A DNA stretch of 64,000 nucleotides from Gammaproteobacteria bacterium (GCA_004173475.1 SEBU01000007.1:62001-126000), one strand, 5' to 3'; positions 19,206-28,890 are shown, numbered from the stretch's first letter. Notes: generated by a model not told the origin, from the letters alone. A program made the numbers and translations.

Positions 19206-21299
19206 TTAGCGAGATAGAGTGACTTTAAAAATCTTTTCGTTGCTGTTGTAGGCGATACTGTCTTTATCACCACTATTGGATGTTGTCATCCAGAAACCGT
19301 CACCGTTAATTGTGGGCTCAATAGTGCGAAGGCTACCGTACGCGCCTACGAATAATTGATCGACATTGGTGAGGGAGTCATTGCTAATCTCCGCGCTGTA
19401 CACTCTATTTCCCTGCAAGCATGCAACATACAAAATATTATTAATAATCGCGAGGCCGCTGCATGACGCTTGTGCCACCGGGTAGATAGCCGTTGGCGCT
19501 TTGAGGCCTGCCGTAGCGCAACCTCCTTCACCTGATTGCGATAGGACTCCTTCGCAGTAGGGCCATCCATAGTTGCCACCTTTTTCGATTAAATTAGTTT
19601 CATCTAATACACTGTTTCCAAATTCCTGTAGCCACAAACGGCCGTTTGAATCGAAAGCCAAACCTTGCGGGTTTCGGTGCCCATAAGTCCAAATGTAATT
19701 GTTGAACGGGTTGTCCGAAGGAGCCGTGCCATCAACATTGATGCGTAAAATTTTTCCGTTCAAACTGTTGAGATCTTGTGCGCTATCTGGCGATTGCGCA
19801 TCACCGGTTGCCGCATACAATTTTCCATCAGGCCCGAAGCGTAAGCGCCCACCATTGTGGTATTTATTTCGCCCTATGCCTGTAACTAATACTTGGTAGG
19901 TTGGTAACACTAGGCTGCCGTCTTTGTACTGTATTCTTACGATGCGATTATCCGTTTCACTGTTGTGATAGATGTAAATCCACGGGTCAGCAGCAGGAAA
20001 ATCTTTCGTCACCGCCAAGCCAAGCAATCCACCTTCGCCATCCGTGTTTTCAACATTAGGTACGGTTCCTATAATCGTTTTTAACCCAGTGGCAACTCTT
20101 ACAATTTCATGAGCATCGCGACGACCGTAAAGAATTGAGCCATCAGGAAGAGCTGCGAGGCCCCACGGTAAATCTTGCTCTATGGTGACTTGCTCAACCG
20201 AACACACCGATGTCGAACAGATGGTGCCGGTTGTTAGAGAGATGGCGCTGCTAACTTCCGAAACGTTTTGTGCGTCGCGCGCGGTAACAGTGTATGCGTA
20301 GCTCGTATTTGGGCTAAGTGCGGACTCGGTGTAGGTAAGTTCATTAGTGGCACCAATTTTTTTTCCATCACGGTAAACATCGTATGCAGTTACGTTCACG
20401 TTATCGCTGGATGCGTTCCAAGTTAATGTCGCTGTAGTTCCACTGATAATGCCACTCAAGTTTGTAGGTGCAGTGGGAGGTAGGCTATCGGACTGACAGT
20501 GAGGAATGATAATCGGCAAGGTATCACTCGCTTGCGACACATTTCCTGCATCGTCCACAGCATTTACATACAGGCCCCATTTGACACCTGGTGAAAGCGT
20601 TAAACTTGTTTTCAAGATGTTGCCTTCAGTGCGAACAATATGCTCGCCGTCGTGATAAATATCGTAAGCCATTACCCCCTCGGTATCCGAAGATGCAAGC
20701 CACGATAATTCTGCGCTATTGCAAGTGACGGCCGCTATTGCTAGACCCCGTGGCCGTGTGGGCGCAGTGGTGTCTACATGAGCAGAGGCGATTTGACAGA
20801 TATTTTGCGCGCCATTTGCTGGCTCTCCAAAAACGCGACTATTGCAGGCAACTTGATCTGTGAACTGCCCCTGCCTCCAACGAGTATTTGCACCGTAGCG
20901 CACAATTTTTTTACCGGCGAATCGGCAAATTCCATCTTTATTAGCACAAGTTGTCCATTGCGGCTCCGTAATTTGGCAGCTTTTAGACGTCCCCGCTGCA
21001 GGGTCACCGAACACGCTACTTTCACAGGCAACTGAATTTATGAAAACGCGCTGAACCCAGTTTGAACCTTCACCGTATCGAACTACTTTTGTGGCATCAA
21101 AACGGCAAGTGCCGTTTTCGTCTGCGCAATGAGTCCAATTTATTTGAGCATACGCATTGGTTGACAAACCCAACGCGCTAAGAAAAATCAGATTTAAACT
21201 GAGTAAAGCCCGAAATTTTTTTTTATTAATACCGTTATGAATTGACCGATTAGATATTTTTTCTTTCAAAGAAGTCATACCTTTTATTATTGTCCGCAT
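19206..21299 (-). CDS. Secreted FN3-containing PQQ glucose/sorbosone-dehydrogenase-like protein
   Basis: A 697-residue exported protein (signal peptide ends AYAQ near residue 52, preceded by a long basic n-region). The ATG at 21299 has GGAG 7 nt upstream. Two cysteine-bearing repeats of about 55 residues follow (W-x-x-C-A-x-E/K-x-G-x-C-R-F...VRYG...C-x-S-x-V-F-G-x-P-A), a repeat I know from secreted carbohydrate-active proteins. Two FN3 domains come next (about 175-270 and 275-358). A six-bladed GSDH propeller fills the rest: DLPWGLAALPDGS, then NKYHNGGRLRFGPDGKLY with the active-site-type His, TYGHRNPQGLAF, and GGNYGWPYCEG. It probably oxidises a sugar in the periplasm or outside the cell with PQQ; the repeats and FN3 units may hold it to polysaccharide. 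Confidence 0.82.
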   Translation of the reverse strand: MRTIIKGMTSLKEKISNRSIHNGINKKKFRALLSLNLIFLSALGLSTNAYAQINWTHCADENGTCRFDATKVVRYGEGSNWVQRVFINSVACESSVFGDPAAGTSKSCQITEPQWTTCANKDGICRFAGKKIVRYGANTRWRQGQFTDQVACNSRVFGEPANGAQNICQIASAHVDTTAPTRPRGLAIAAVTCNSAELSWLASSDTEGVMAYDIYHDGEHIVRTEGNILKTSLTLSPGVKWGLYVNAVDDAGNVSQASDTLPIIIPHCQSDSLPPTAPTNLSGIISGTTATLTWNASSDNVNVTAYDVYRDGKKIGATNELTYTESALSPNTSYAYTVTARDAQNVSEVSSAISLTTGTICSTSVCSVEQVTIEQDLPWGLAALPDGSILYGRRDAHEIVRVATGLKTIIGTVPNVENTDGEGGLLGLAVTKDFPAADPWIYIYHNSETDNRIVRIQYKDGSLVLPTYQVLVTGIGRNKYHNGGRLRFGPDGKLYAATGDAQSPDSAQDLNSLNGKILRINVDGTAPSDNPFNNYIWTYGHRNPQGLAFDSNGRLWLQEFGNSVLDETNLIEKGGNYGWPYCEGVLSQSGEGGCATAGLKAPTAIYPVAQASCSGLAIINNILYVACLQGNRVYSAEISNDSLTNVDQLFVGAYGSLRTIEPTINGDGFWMTTSNSGDKDSIAYNSNEKIFKVTLSR

Positions 21300-21870
21300 T
21301 TATTTCTCCGAATGAATTATTAATAGTGCGCGGGCCTGATTCCAAAGTGCAGAAACGAGGATCTTCCGCTTTGCCGTCGGCATATATAGATCAGAGTTGG
21401 ACGCTCATCTGTCTGTCAGGGAACAGAGGCACGTTAGATTTTTAATTTGAACGATCGCCTCTAAAGAATCATCGCATATCAATTTAACCGTTTCTCAAAA
21501 GAGGGAGTTGTAGCGCCAGTAAAAATCGATCAATTGGAAATAAAGAATTTACGTAGATAAACCAAAATGTAATTATATTTTTAGCGACAACAGAAATTAA
21601 AAAATTTAATTTTTGACTGATCCGATAACGGGCTACTGTCTGTATGGTAGCTAACGTTAAAAAATGGAATAACGCAAAAGCGCTTCTCAAGTGGGTATTT
21701 CGAACCTAAAGGAGTTGTGATTTTAAATGGACTAATTTTGAGATGTGAAATAATGGAAGACACGCCAATTTTTGAAATTATCAATCGCCTCATCCGCTCG
21801 GGATTTACAGTAACGTCAGAAGTTATATTTTAGCTTTTGTTAATTGATCCAAAAACGTCTCGGAGTCTTT
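21300..21870. other. Intergenic region between divergent genes
   Basis: No gene is supported. It holds the promoters of the minus-strand dehydrogenase-like gene and of mdaB, but I recognise no operator. Short open frames here lack ribosome sites and family likeness. Confidence 0.4.
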
Positions 21871-22461
21871 ATGAAAATACTATTTATTAATGCCCGTCAG
21901 CCAGTGGAAGAAATGTCAGAAGGAAAACTGAATGCTCATATTGCCTCCTGTATTTGTGTGCAACTTATAAGCAAGGGGCACGATATTCGTACAACGGAAA
22001 TTATTGAAGGCTACGATGTTGAACAAGAGGTGGAAAAGCACGTGTGGGCAGACATTATTATTACTCAGTCACCGGTGTACTGGTTTGGTAATCCGTGGAC
22101 CTATAAAAAATATGTGGATGAAGTATTTAATGCTGGGCTGCTTAATCCAAGAATGGTCGCTAACGATGGACGCACGCGGAATGACCCAAACAAGCAGTAC
22201 GGAACAGGCGGTTTGATGCAAGGAAAAAAATATATGCTATCGCTGACGTGGAACGCTCCTGAAGCCGCCTTTAATGATAAAGATCAATATTTGTTTCAGG
22301 GCAAAACGGTCGACGACGTTTTTATATTTAACACCGCAAATTACAAATTTTGTGGCGCTGAAATTCTGCCGTCATTCTCATTTCATGACGTGCTCAAACA
22401 CGGCGTTACAAATCAGGACATGGAGCGACTACGAGCTCACTTAGACGCACATATTAGCTGA
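21871..22461 (+). CDS. mdaB: NAD(P)H:quinone oxidoreductase MdaB (flavodoxin fold)
   Basis: Reduces quinones by two electrons using NAD(P)H and FAD, limiting redox cycling. The ATG at 21871 has GGAG 5 nt upstream; an in-frame TTG at 21844 has none. The 196-residue length matches MdaB. The FAD phosphate region is LFINARQPV...SEGKLNAHIA. The flavodoxin-fold segment IITQSPVYWFGNPWTYKKYVDEVF is followed by YGTGGLMQGKKYMLSLTWNAP, both very close to E. coli MdaB. No signal peptide, so cytoplasmic. It stands alone. Confidence 0.92.
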   Translation: MKILFINARQPVEEMSEGKLNAHIASCICVQLISKGHDIRTTEIIEGYDVEQEVEKHVWADIIITQSPVYWFGNPWTYKKYVDEVFNAGLLNPRMVANDGRTRNDPNKQYGTGGLMQGKKYMLSLTWNAPEAAFNDKDQYLFQGKTVDDVFIFNTANYKFCGAEILPSFSFHDVLKHGVTNQDMERLRAHLDAHIS

Positions 22462-22716
22462 TACCCGATGCGGAATCGTATGGGTCTGGATTTTAAATTT
22501 TCGCTTTATTCGATTCTAAATTTAATGCGTTGCTTTTAGTATCTACGGTAATGATTTAAATTATGCACGTGGATAGGTGCTTGGTTCATCTTCAGTTCTC
22601 TGGATATAATCCAGCTTATTGGCTCCAGCATATTAACGTGATTGCGTATGCTATTCTTTCGCGTACGGGCAGATAGCGATGACATTTTCCAATAATTACG
22701 ATCAGCAGAGTTTATT

Positions 22717-23718
22717 ATGAGCAAATGGCTACTTTTAATAACCACTATTTTTTTTATGTTGCTCACCACTTTTTCCGTTAATGCAGAAGAAAAAAATAAT
22801 AGGGGTACAGGCGACCAGAAAATAGAAAAGCCCGCAAATGACCCTGCTTATTTCTTTCCACCCAAAATGCAAAACTTCCGTTTGTATGGTGATGCTGCGA
22901 TTCCAAATTCAAAACCCACTCCGGATGAGGAAGCCGGTGCAGATAAAGGCTGGATACAAAAAGTTTCTCAGCCCTCTATTCAGGTGTACTTACCGGCAAA
23001 AGTTAAAGCGACAGGCGCAAGTGTGGTGATATTTCCAGGTGGCGCTTATTGGGGCTTGACCTTTGATTTCGAAGGCATTCAACAAGCCACTTATTTTGCG
23101 GACCACGGGATTGCTGCGTTTGTTGTTAAGTATCGAATTCCAAATGATTTGTGGATGACCGACAAGTCCATTGGCCCGCTTCAAGATGCGCAACAAGCAA
23201 TGAAATTTGCTCGTCAACACGCTAGTGAATGGAGTCTGGACTCCAACCGAATCGGTGCAATCGGTTTTTCTGCGGGCGGTCATCTTGCGTCAACCTTGGC
23301 GACGCATTTCGACAAACCTCAAATAGAAAATCCAGACGATATTAATTTACGTCCTGATTTTTTGGTTCTTGTTTATCCTGTAATTAGTATGGATTCAAAA
23401 GTTACTCATCTGGATTCACGCAAAGCCTTGCTGGGAGAAAAGCCATCTAAAGAGCGCATCAATTTCTTTTCCAACGAATTGCACGTAACCGCTACCACGC
23501 CACCCACATTGTTACTACATGCCGTCGATGACAAGTTGGTAGATGTAAAAAATTCCATTCTATTTCTTGAGGCTCTTAAACACGTAGGTGTTCCAGTTGA
23601 AGCCCACCTCTTTGAAAAAGGCGATCACGGATTTTTCCTAATCTCGCGTGACCGCTGGCAAAAGCCAATCATTGAATGGCTTACATCGAACGGTTGGCTA
23701 AATTTGAAAAAGAATTAG
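22717..23718 (+). CDS. Exported alpha/beta-hydrolase, acetylxylan-esterase/BD-FAE-like
   Basis: A 333-residue protein with a signal peptide (residues 1-23, ending VNA). The oxyanion motif is VVIFPGGAYWGL (about residue 106), the nucleophile elbow IGFSAGGHLASTLA (about 187), the acid DDKLVD (about 269) and the His KGDHGFFLI (about 306), giving a complete Ser-Asp-His triad. Proteins of this layout are commonly annotated as acetyl- or feruloyl-xylan esterases. In a xylan-degrading organism deacetylation of xylan is a reasonable inference. The next hydrolase gene begins 36 nt downstream. Confidence 0.82.
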   Translation: MSKWLLLITTIFFMLLTTFSVNAEEKNNRGTGDQKIEKPANDPAYFFPPKMQNFRLYGDAAIPNSKPTPDEEAGADKGWIQKVSQPSIQVYLPAKVKATGASVVIFPGGAYWGLTFDFEGIQQATYFADHGIAAFVVKYRIPNDLWMTDKSIGPLQDAQQAMKFARQHASEWSLDSNRIGAIGFSAGGHLASTLATHFDKPQIENPDDINLRPDFLVLVYPVISMDSKVTHLDSRKALLGEKPSKERINFFSNELHVTATTPPTLLLHAVDDKLVDVKNSILFLEALKHVGVPVEAHLFEKGDHGFFLISRDRWQKPIIEWLTSNGWLNLKKN

Positions 23719-23754
23719 TCTTTATCTGATCTCGACATTAAATGGTTCGAAAAA

Positions 23755-24414
23755 TTGAAAATTATCTTGTTGCCGGGAATGGATGGAACGGGAAAGCTAT
23801 TTGAGCCTTTTTGCTCTTTAATGCCTGTTCCAACAGTTACTATTCCTCTTCCTCAGTTTGGTCCGCAAACTTATGACTTTCTTGCAAGTCATATCGCTGA
23901 ACAGCTGCCTAATGAAGAATTTGTTATTGTGGCGGAATCTTTTTCGGGACCAATTGCTGCATTGCTTGCTGCCAAAAATATTGAAAACTTGAAAGGAATA
24001 GTTTTTGTTGCAACGTTTTTTTCCTGTCCAAGGCCTGTGCTGGTGTCTTTGGCAAAACTGATTCCGTTAAAGTCTTTGTTGAGTTTGCCTTTTGCTAAAA
24101 CGTTTATTTCACGTTACTTATTGACTGGCTTCAAATATTCGTTATTTATCTCGGCATTAAAGGAAGTGAAAAATTCAATTTTAAAGGAGAGGCTAATTTC
24201 AATTAGCAACCTAAAAATGGTAAAGATGCAATCTAATTTGCCCTCGATATATTTACGTGCCAGCTCTGACTGTCTGGTTCCCGCCAACCAGATAGATTTG
24301 TTTAAACAAAGCTTTCCAAGCCTGCAAGTAAAATATGTTAAAGGCACACATTTTTTGTTACTGTCAAATCCTGAAGCTTGTAGCGAAATTATCAGAAAAT
24401 TTGCAGGCATTTAA
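23755..24414 (+). CDS. Alpha/beta-hydrolase (cytoplasmic)
   Basis: A 219-residue alpha/beta-hydrolase starting at a TTG codon. LLPGMDGTGKLFEPF forms the oxyanion region, IVAESFSGPIAALLA the nucleophile elbow (Ser in A-E-S-F-S-G), and GTHFLLLSNPE the His region. An acid is likely in SSDCLV. It lies 36 nt after the exported esterase on the same strand and is probably cotranscribed. The TTG has no strong ribosome site, so it may rely on translational coupling. The substrate is unknown. Confidence 0.72.
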   Translation: MKIILLPGMDGTGKLFEPFCSLMPVPTVTIPLPQFGPQTYDFLASHIAEQLPNEEFVIVAESFSGPIAALLAAKNIENLKGIVFVATFFSCPRPVLVSLAKLIPLKSLLSLPFAKTFISRYLLTGFKYSLFISALKEVKNSILKERLISISNLKMVKMQSNLPSIYLRASSDCLVPANQIDLFKQSFPSLQVKYVKGTHFLLLSNPEACSEIIRKFAGI

Positions 24415-24594
24415 CAAGTCGTTTGTATCGAACAACTGAATGGCTAGATTTTTGGGAGTAGCCACAACGAATTAGCGTTTACCCGCCACGTGTTTTCCAC
24501 CTATAATCGCGACAATTCATTCGATGAGACGCTGCAACCATACGGTGTTTTTGGTGTGCCAGGCGCTAGTCATAATAAATCTACGGAGTTACCG

Positions 24595-25749
24595 ATGAAG
24601 TTGGCGCATTCAGTTCAACATCTACAACCTTCTTATATTCGCGAGATTCTGAAAGCTGCATCCTCGCCCGATATAATTTCCCTTGCGGGTGGGTTGCCGG
24701 CGCAAGAATATTTTCCTTTGGGTCTGATGGAAAGCGCCATTAAAAATTTGGTCGATCATCCCAGACTCTTTCAGTATGGGGAAACAATTGGTTATCAACC
24801 GCTAATTACTTTCCTCAAACAGCTCTATAAAACGCGAGAGGATGATGGGCTGCTTGTTACCTCTGGTTCACAACAAGGCCTCGATTTAATTGCACGCGCT
24901 TTTATCAATCCTGGCGATAAAGTTGTTTTAGAAACTCCAAGTTACATAGGTGCGTTGCAAGTTTTTTCTCTTGCTCAGGCAGATTTGATTACCGTGTCTT
25001 TAACGACATGTGGCCCCAATACAGAAGAATTAGAAACATTGTTTGCGAAAGGGGACGTAAAGTTTTTTTACGCCATTCCTGATTTCCATAATCCTACGGG
25101 TATTTCGTGGGATATGGCGACGCGCAAGCGTGTGGCTGAGCTGTGCGCTCAATACAAGGTGTGTTTGATAGAAGATTGCCCTTACCGTGAATTGCGTTTT
25201 CGTGGGGAGGAGCTGCCTTTGGTTTCATCCCTTTGTCCTGATCATGCGTTTGTGTTGCGTTCCTTTTCTAAAATCGCAACGCCTGGTATTCGTATAGGCG
25301 CAGTTACTGCGTTGAGCGAATGGATCAACACTCTGGTAAAAGTAAAACAAGCGGCTGACTTGCATACGGCAATCCCAATGCAACATGTACTGCTAGAATT
25401 GCTATCTCATGAAAAATTCCCGGAACACATTGAACAAATCCGTAATGTGTACGGTGAACGCTGCGACGCACTACTAAACGCACTGGATGAAAAATTATCG
25501 CACCTTGGAAAAGCCAATCCTGTTGATGGCGGTATGTTTTTATGGTTTGCGTTAAATGCAAATATTGATCCCATGCGATTTGCACAGAACGCATTAAAAG
25601 TTGGTGTGGCCGTAGTACCAAGCAGTGTATTCTACAAGCAACATCATAAACATGAATCCAGTCTGCGACTGAATTTTAGCAATACGCCGCCGGACAAATT
25701 GCAAAAAGCTGTATCTCGTCTTTCAGAAATTAAAGTTGATTCTTTATAA
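24595..25749 (+). CDS. PLP-dependent aminotransferase, 2-aminoadipate/LysN class
   Basis: A 384-residue fold-type I aminotransferase. The ATG at 24595 has GGAG 6 nt upstream; the frame extends to a GTG at 24490 without a ribosome site. Signature stretches: SLAGGLPAQEYFP, VTSGSQQGLDLIAR (PLP phosphate contact), DFHNPTGISW (Asn contact), EDCPYRELRF, and RSFSKIATPGIRIG with the Schiff-base Lys. The arrangement matches the free-standing LysN/ARO8-like enzymes that also form the C-terminal half of MocR regulators; no GntR-type domain is present here. The amino donor is unknown. Confidence 0.87.
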   Translation: MKLAHSVQHLQPSYIREILKAASSPDIISLAGGLPAQEYFPLGLMESAIKNLVDHPRLFQYGETIGYQPLITFLKQLYKTREDDGLLVTSGSQQGLDLIARAFINPGDKVVLETPSYIGALQVFSLAQADLITVSLTTCGPNTEELETLFAKGDVKFFYAIPDFHNPTGISWDMATRKRVAELCAQYKVCLIEDCPYRELRFRGEELPLVSSLCPDHAFVLRSFSKIATPGIRIGAVTALSEWINTLVKVKQAADLHTAIPMQHVLLELLSHEKFPEHIEQIRNVYGERCDALLNALDEKLSHLGKANPVDGGMFLWFALNANIDPMRFAQNALKVGVAVVPSSVFYKQHHKHESSLRLNFSNTPPDKLQKAVSRLSEIKVDSL

Positions 25750-25775
25750 TATTTTCTTATTGGTCTTCCAGTCCT

Positions 25776-25816
25776 AAAAAATAGCGAATTAGTGAAAACC
25801 TAATTCGCTATTTTTT
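25776..25816. terminator. Bidirectional intrinsic terminator
   Basis: A perfect 17-bp stem (AAAAAATAGCGAATTAG and its complement) with loop TGAAAAC, ending in T6 on the plus strand and on the minus strand. It lies between the convergent aminotransferase and AraC-type genes. Confidence 0.92.
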
Positions 25817-25910
25817 GCAAAGAAATCTGCAATTAACCTTCGTAATAATTAATTGTATTCCGAGCTGCTAGCTATTTGGCTAAGCCCGTTCGTCGACGTC
25901 AGTGATTTAT

Positions 25911-27059
25911 TTAATGTGGATTCTGCTGCGCGCGTTTTCGGTATTCGCTCGGTGATATCCCAACCAAGCGATTAAAAAAGCGGTGAAAGGCAGATTTGCT
26001 GTTGAAGCCCGCCTGTAACAAGATATCCATTATGGTCATGTCCGCGCAGCTCTCATCCAATAGCAAGCGCTTTGCTTCTTCCACGCGATACCTGTTCATG
26101 AATTCAAAAAAATTTGTTCCGTAATGTTTGTTAATAACCGCTGAGACATCGCGGATCGGCAAATCTATGCGCTTGGAGAATTCTTCAATATTCAAATTGC
26201 TTTTCAAATATAATTTTTGTTCTTCCATACCGGTCTGGACTTTCTGAATGGCTTTAGCTGCAATTTTTTCATCGAGCTTTTCTTCTTTTATTGCTTCAGG
26301 TTTAGTGACGAGTAATTGATGTGCATAGACTACGCTGTAGATAAATAATGCATTTATTAGGATGAAACCGACGTAGTTATCGGTTATTCCAAAGATGTCG
26401 GCAATTGAAGGGGCAGTAAATTCAGCAGCAATGTACACAAATAAAGTCAGACTCCAACTACATAGAAATCCATAAGTTAAGACGTTAAGCCAAGCCGGTT
26501 CCGTAGGCGAAAAATAAGAATACTGATTTTCTAACTGCCGAACATATTTGCGTACCTTAAATATTGCGGCAATCGAATAAACCAGCGGAACTATTTTTAT
26601 TGCCGCCCATAAAATATCGACCGCAACGCGGCTAGTAAGGGGGATGTCAGGATCACGAAACCAAATCAAAGAGCGTGAATCAATTTGAAATATGTATAGC
26701 CAGACGATCCCTATGATGATTGGTATTAAATGGCCTAATTTTTTGGAATCCAGTGTAAAAGAATCTTGGGTAATTGCTCGTACATACAAATACAGTGCGG
26801 CGCCTTTAGCTAAAAGTGAGCAAGTTAAAAAGTATGGTAATAATTTTTCATCGAAAAATTCTGTGAAATGTACATCTTTATTCCACAGCATTAGCACACA
26901 GGTAGCGCTCACGGCTACTGCTATTAGGAATACGGTGAGTAAAATACTGGATGATTTATTTTTAGCAGGCAAAACCGCTTGAAAAATGGCAAGCAGGATA
27001 CACTCGGCTGCCATCATGATTAAAATAACATCGTGTATATTGAAAATGTGCTCTTTCAC
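25911..27059 (-). CDS. Membrane-anchored AraC-family transcriptional regulator
   Basis: A 382-residue protein. The N-terminal 245 residues hold about seven hydrophobic segments (for example VILIMMAAECILLAIFQAVL, LGHLIPIIIGIVWLYIF, FILINALFIYSVVYA). A short linker rich in Lys/Glu follows. Residues about 285-380 are an AraC/XylS double helix-turn-helix domain: NIEEFSKRIDLPIRDVSAVI, YRVEEAKRLLL, DILLQAGFNSKSAFHRFF and GISPSEYRK. This membrane-sensor/AraC layout is common in Bacteroidetes and Cellvibrio-like bacteria and should transmit an envelope or extracellular signal to DNA. The target genes are unknown; no gene is divergently paired with it. Confidence 0.85.
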   Translation of the reverse strand: MKEHIFNIHDVILIMMAAECILLAIFQAVLPAKNKSSSILLTVFLIAVAVSATCVLMLWNKDVHFTEFFDEKLLPYFLTCSLLAKGAALYLYVRAITQDSFTLDSKKLGHLIPIIIGIVWLYIFQIDSRSLIWFRDPDIPLTSRVAVDILWAAIKIVPLVYSIAAIFKVRKYVRQLENQYSYFSPTEPAWLNVLTYGFLCSWSLTLFVYIAAEFTAPSIADIFGITDNYVGFILINALFIYSVVYAHQLLVTKPEAIKEEKLDEKIAAKAIQKVQTGMEEQKLYLKSNLNIEEFSKRIDLPIRDVSAVINKHYGTNFFEFMNRYRVEEAKRLLLDESCADMTIMDILLQAGFNSKSAFHRFFNRLVGISPSEYRKRAQQNPH

Positions 27060-27292
27060 AGAAATACTCAGTTGAATAGATTTTGAGAATCAATCTTTTG
27101 AGTTTAGCAAGCTAATAGAGGTTAGTGAAGCAACACATTGGCTTCAAGTGGAGGGGAAAATCAGACCGTCTGCTGGATGACACTCGAATTAATCTTTAAA
27201 ACTTAATATTGTTCATAAATTCACTAAAAAATTTATATGTGTGTGCTGCGAACGACTGGCCAATTCAATTGCGAATTGGCCATATACCAAAC

Positions 27293-27784
27293 TCAAACAA
27301 GACCGGCCTTATCCAAGCCAAACATTTTATCGCGCGTGCCTGGTGTGGTGCGGAAGGCGACATTTACGCGGTTCCAGGCATTGATTCCCATTATGCGAAA
27401 TACTAATGTGGAAAATTCTTTTTCGCTAAATTGTTCGCGCACTTCAGCGTAAAGCTCGTCTGTAATGCCTTCGGATGTAATTTGCGTTAAAGCTTCGGTG
27501 AGTTCTAGCGCCGCGCGTTCTTTAGCATTAAATAAGGGGGACTCACGCCAGATGGCGATGTGATAAAGACGCAACTCACGTTCGCCATGCAGCTTGGCTT
27601 CTTTTACATGCATGTCCAGGCAAAAAGCGCAGCCGTTTAATTGTGACGCGCGAATATCCACCAAATGAGATAGCAGTGGTTCGATATGGCCGCTGTTAGT
27701 TATTGCCATACTGAATTCTTGTAGCTTTTGGAGAAGGTCAGGTGATTGCGCGATGTAATTTAAACGAGGTTGGGTTTGGCTCAT
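27293..27784 (-). CDS. Carboxymuconolactone decarboxylase/AhpD-family protein
   Basis: A 163-residue protein. The ATG at 27784 follows AGGA; the frame to 27835 would run into the promoter's transcribed leader. The AhpD core motif is QLNGCAFCLDMHVKEAKLHGE with the redox/acid pair Cys-x-x-Cys and the downstream His. Proteins of this type (COG2128) are the classic partner of ECF41 sigma factors, which lie directly upstream on the same strand here. A matching ECF41-type promoter precedes it at 27844-27870. Its likely role is peroxidatic or in detoxification; the exact substrate is unknown. Confidence 0.88.
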   Translation of the reverse strand: MSQTQPRLNYIAQSPDLLQKLQEFSMAITNSGHIEPLLSHLVDIRASQLNGCAFCLDMHVKEAKLHGERELRLYHIAIWRESPLFNAKERAALELTEALTQITSEGITDELYAEVREQFSEKEFSTLVFRIMGINAWNRVNVAFRTTPGTRDKMFGLDKAGLV

Positions 27785-27843
27785 GACAATTTTTTCCTGT
27801 GAATTAATGAGGTGTAAATGATTTTTCGTGATCACACCTTAAA

Positions 27844-27870
27844 GACGATGCAGCCGTACACGCTGTGACA
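27844..27870 (-). promoter_or_regulatory. Predicted ECF41 promoter of the carboxymuconolactone-decarboxylase-like gene
   Basis: Read on the minus strand: TGTCACA (27870-27864), 16-nt spacer, CGTC (27847-27844). Both boxes and the spacer length equal those before the sigma gene itself. This is the -35/-10 pair I recall for ECF41 targets. It lies 60 nt before the ATG. Confidence 0.8.
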
Positions 27871-27894
27871 TTACATCGAAAATTTTTCAATTTT

Positions 27895-28827
27895 TTAAAT
27901 GGTTGCTGTACGGGTGCTCAAAGAGGCTATTAACATTTGCAACTTATCTGGATTTCGCTGGATATAAATGGCTTTAATCCTGCTCGAATCGGTGATGGAA
28001 ATTTCGAGAGTGACGGTTTGGATCAACTCGCCTGTTTCACCATCCAGAATCAAAAAACCTGGAAGTCCGTTAATATTGGTAGGCTCAAGTTGCCAGCTGC
28101 GGCTCTTGGGCAAACTGGCAAAACCGATGAATACTTTTGCTACCACCTCGCGGCTTTTCAACGGGTAAGGCACGGCGTTAACTTTGCCACCGCCGTCTGA
28201 AAGCATTACTGCATCTTCCGTGAGCATGTGTGCAAGGGCATTCACATCTGCTTTATTTACGGCGTCATAAAAAGCATTGAGTAAGCGATTACGCTCTTCG
28301 TCCTGAACCTCACGACGAGCGTAATCCACTTTCACATGGTTGCGGGCTCGGTTCGCTAATTGGCGGCACGCAGCGGGTGTACGGTCCAGTCGCTGTGCTA
28401 TCTCATCGAAATCCAAATCAAATACATCGTGCAATAAAAACGCTGCTCGTTCTAAAGGAGATAGCCGCTCTAACGCGAGCATAAAAGCCACAGAAACATC
28501 ATGCGCAAATTCGGCCTGCTCTTCGGGGCCAAGCGACCAGCCAAGTTCACGATCCAACAGCGGCTCAGGTAACCACACGCCAACATATTGTTCGCGTCTG
28601 CTTGCCGCAGAACTTAATTTATCCAGGCATAAATTAGTCACCATACGTGAGAGATACGCTCCAACGTGTTGCACGGCGTTTTCATCAATTTGTGCCCAAC
28701 GTAACCACGCCTCCTGCACTATGTCTTCAGCTTCACAGCGCGAACCGAGCATTCGGTAGGCAAGCGCACGCAGTTTGTATGCGTGATCACGGTCGTAACG
28801 CAATGCGCGCTCAGTAAGATTCGGCAT
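27895..28827 (-). CDS. ECF sigma factor, ECF41 group, with SnoaL-like C-terminal domain
   Basis: A 310-residue RNA polymerase sigma factor. Sigma-2 occupies about residues 8-75 (LAYRMLGSRCEAEDIVQEAWLRW, SRMVTNLCLDKL). Sigma-4 occupies about 110-165 (LERLSPLERAAFLLHDVF, FDEIAQRLDRTPAACRQLANRA). A C-terminal NTF2/SnoaL-like extension (about 180-295) is the mark of the ECF41 group, in which it replaces an anti-sigma factor as the control element. The ATG at 28827 has GGAG 10 nt upstream. It is followed by its usual partner (carboxymuconolactone decarboxylase-like) and carries its own promoter motif, implying autoregulation. Confidence 0.92.
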   Translation of the reverse strand: MPNLTERALRYDRDHAYKLRALAYRMLGSRCEAEDIVQEAWLRWAQIDENAVQHVGAYLSRMVTNLCLDKLSSAASRREQYVGVWLPEPLLDRELGWSLGPEEQAEFAHDVSVAFMLALERLSPLERAAFLLHDVFDLDFDEIAQRLDRTPAACRQLANRARNHVKVDYARREVQDEERNRLLNAFYDAVNKADVNALAHMLTEDAVMLSDGGGKVNAVPYPLKSREVVAKVFIGFASLPKSRSWQLEPTNINGLPGFLILDGETGELIQTVTLEISITDSSRIKAIYIQRNPDKLQMLIASLSTRTATI

Positions 28828-28863
28828 AGGACAAATTCTCCAGTTAAAACAGATATAGTTATA

Positions 28864-28890
28864 GACGAAATAGACCGATTATTTGTGACA
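28864..28890 (-). promoter_or_regulatory. Predicted ECF41 autoregulatory promoter
   Basis: On the minus strand: TGTCACA (28890-28884), 16-nt spacer, CGTC (28867-28864), 37 nt before the sigma-factor ATG. Boxes and spacing match the site at 27844-27870. Confidence 0.8.
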
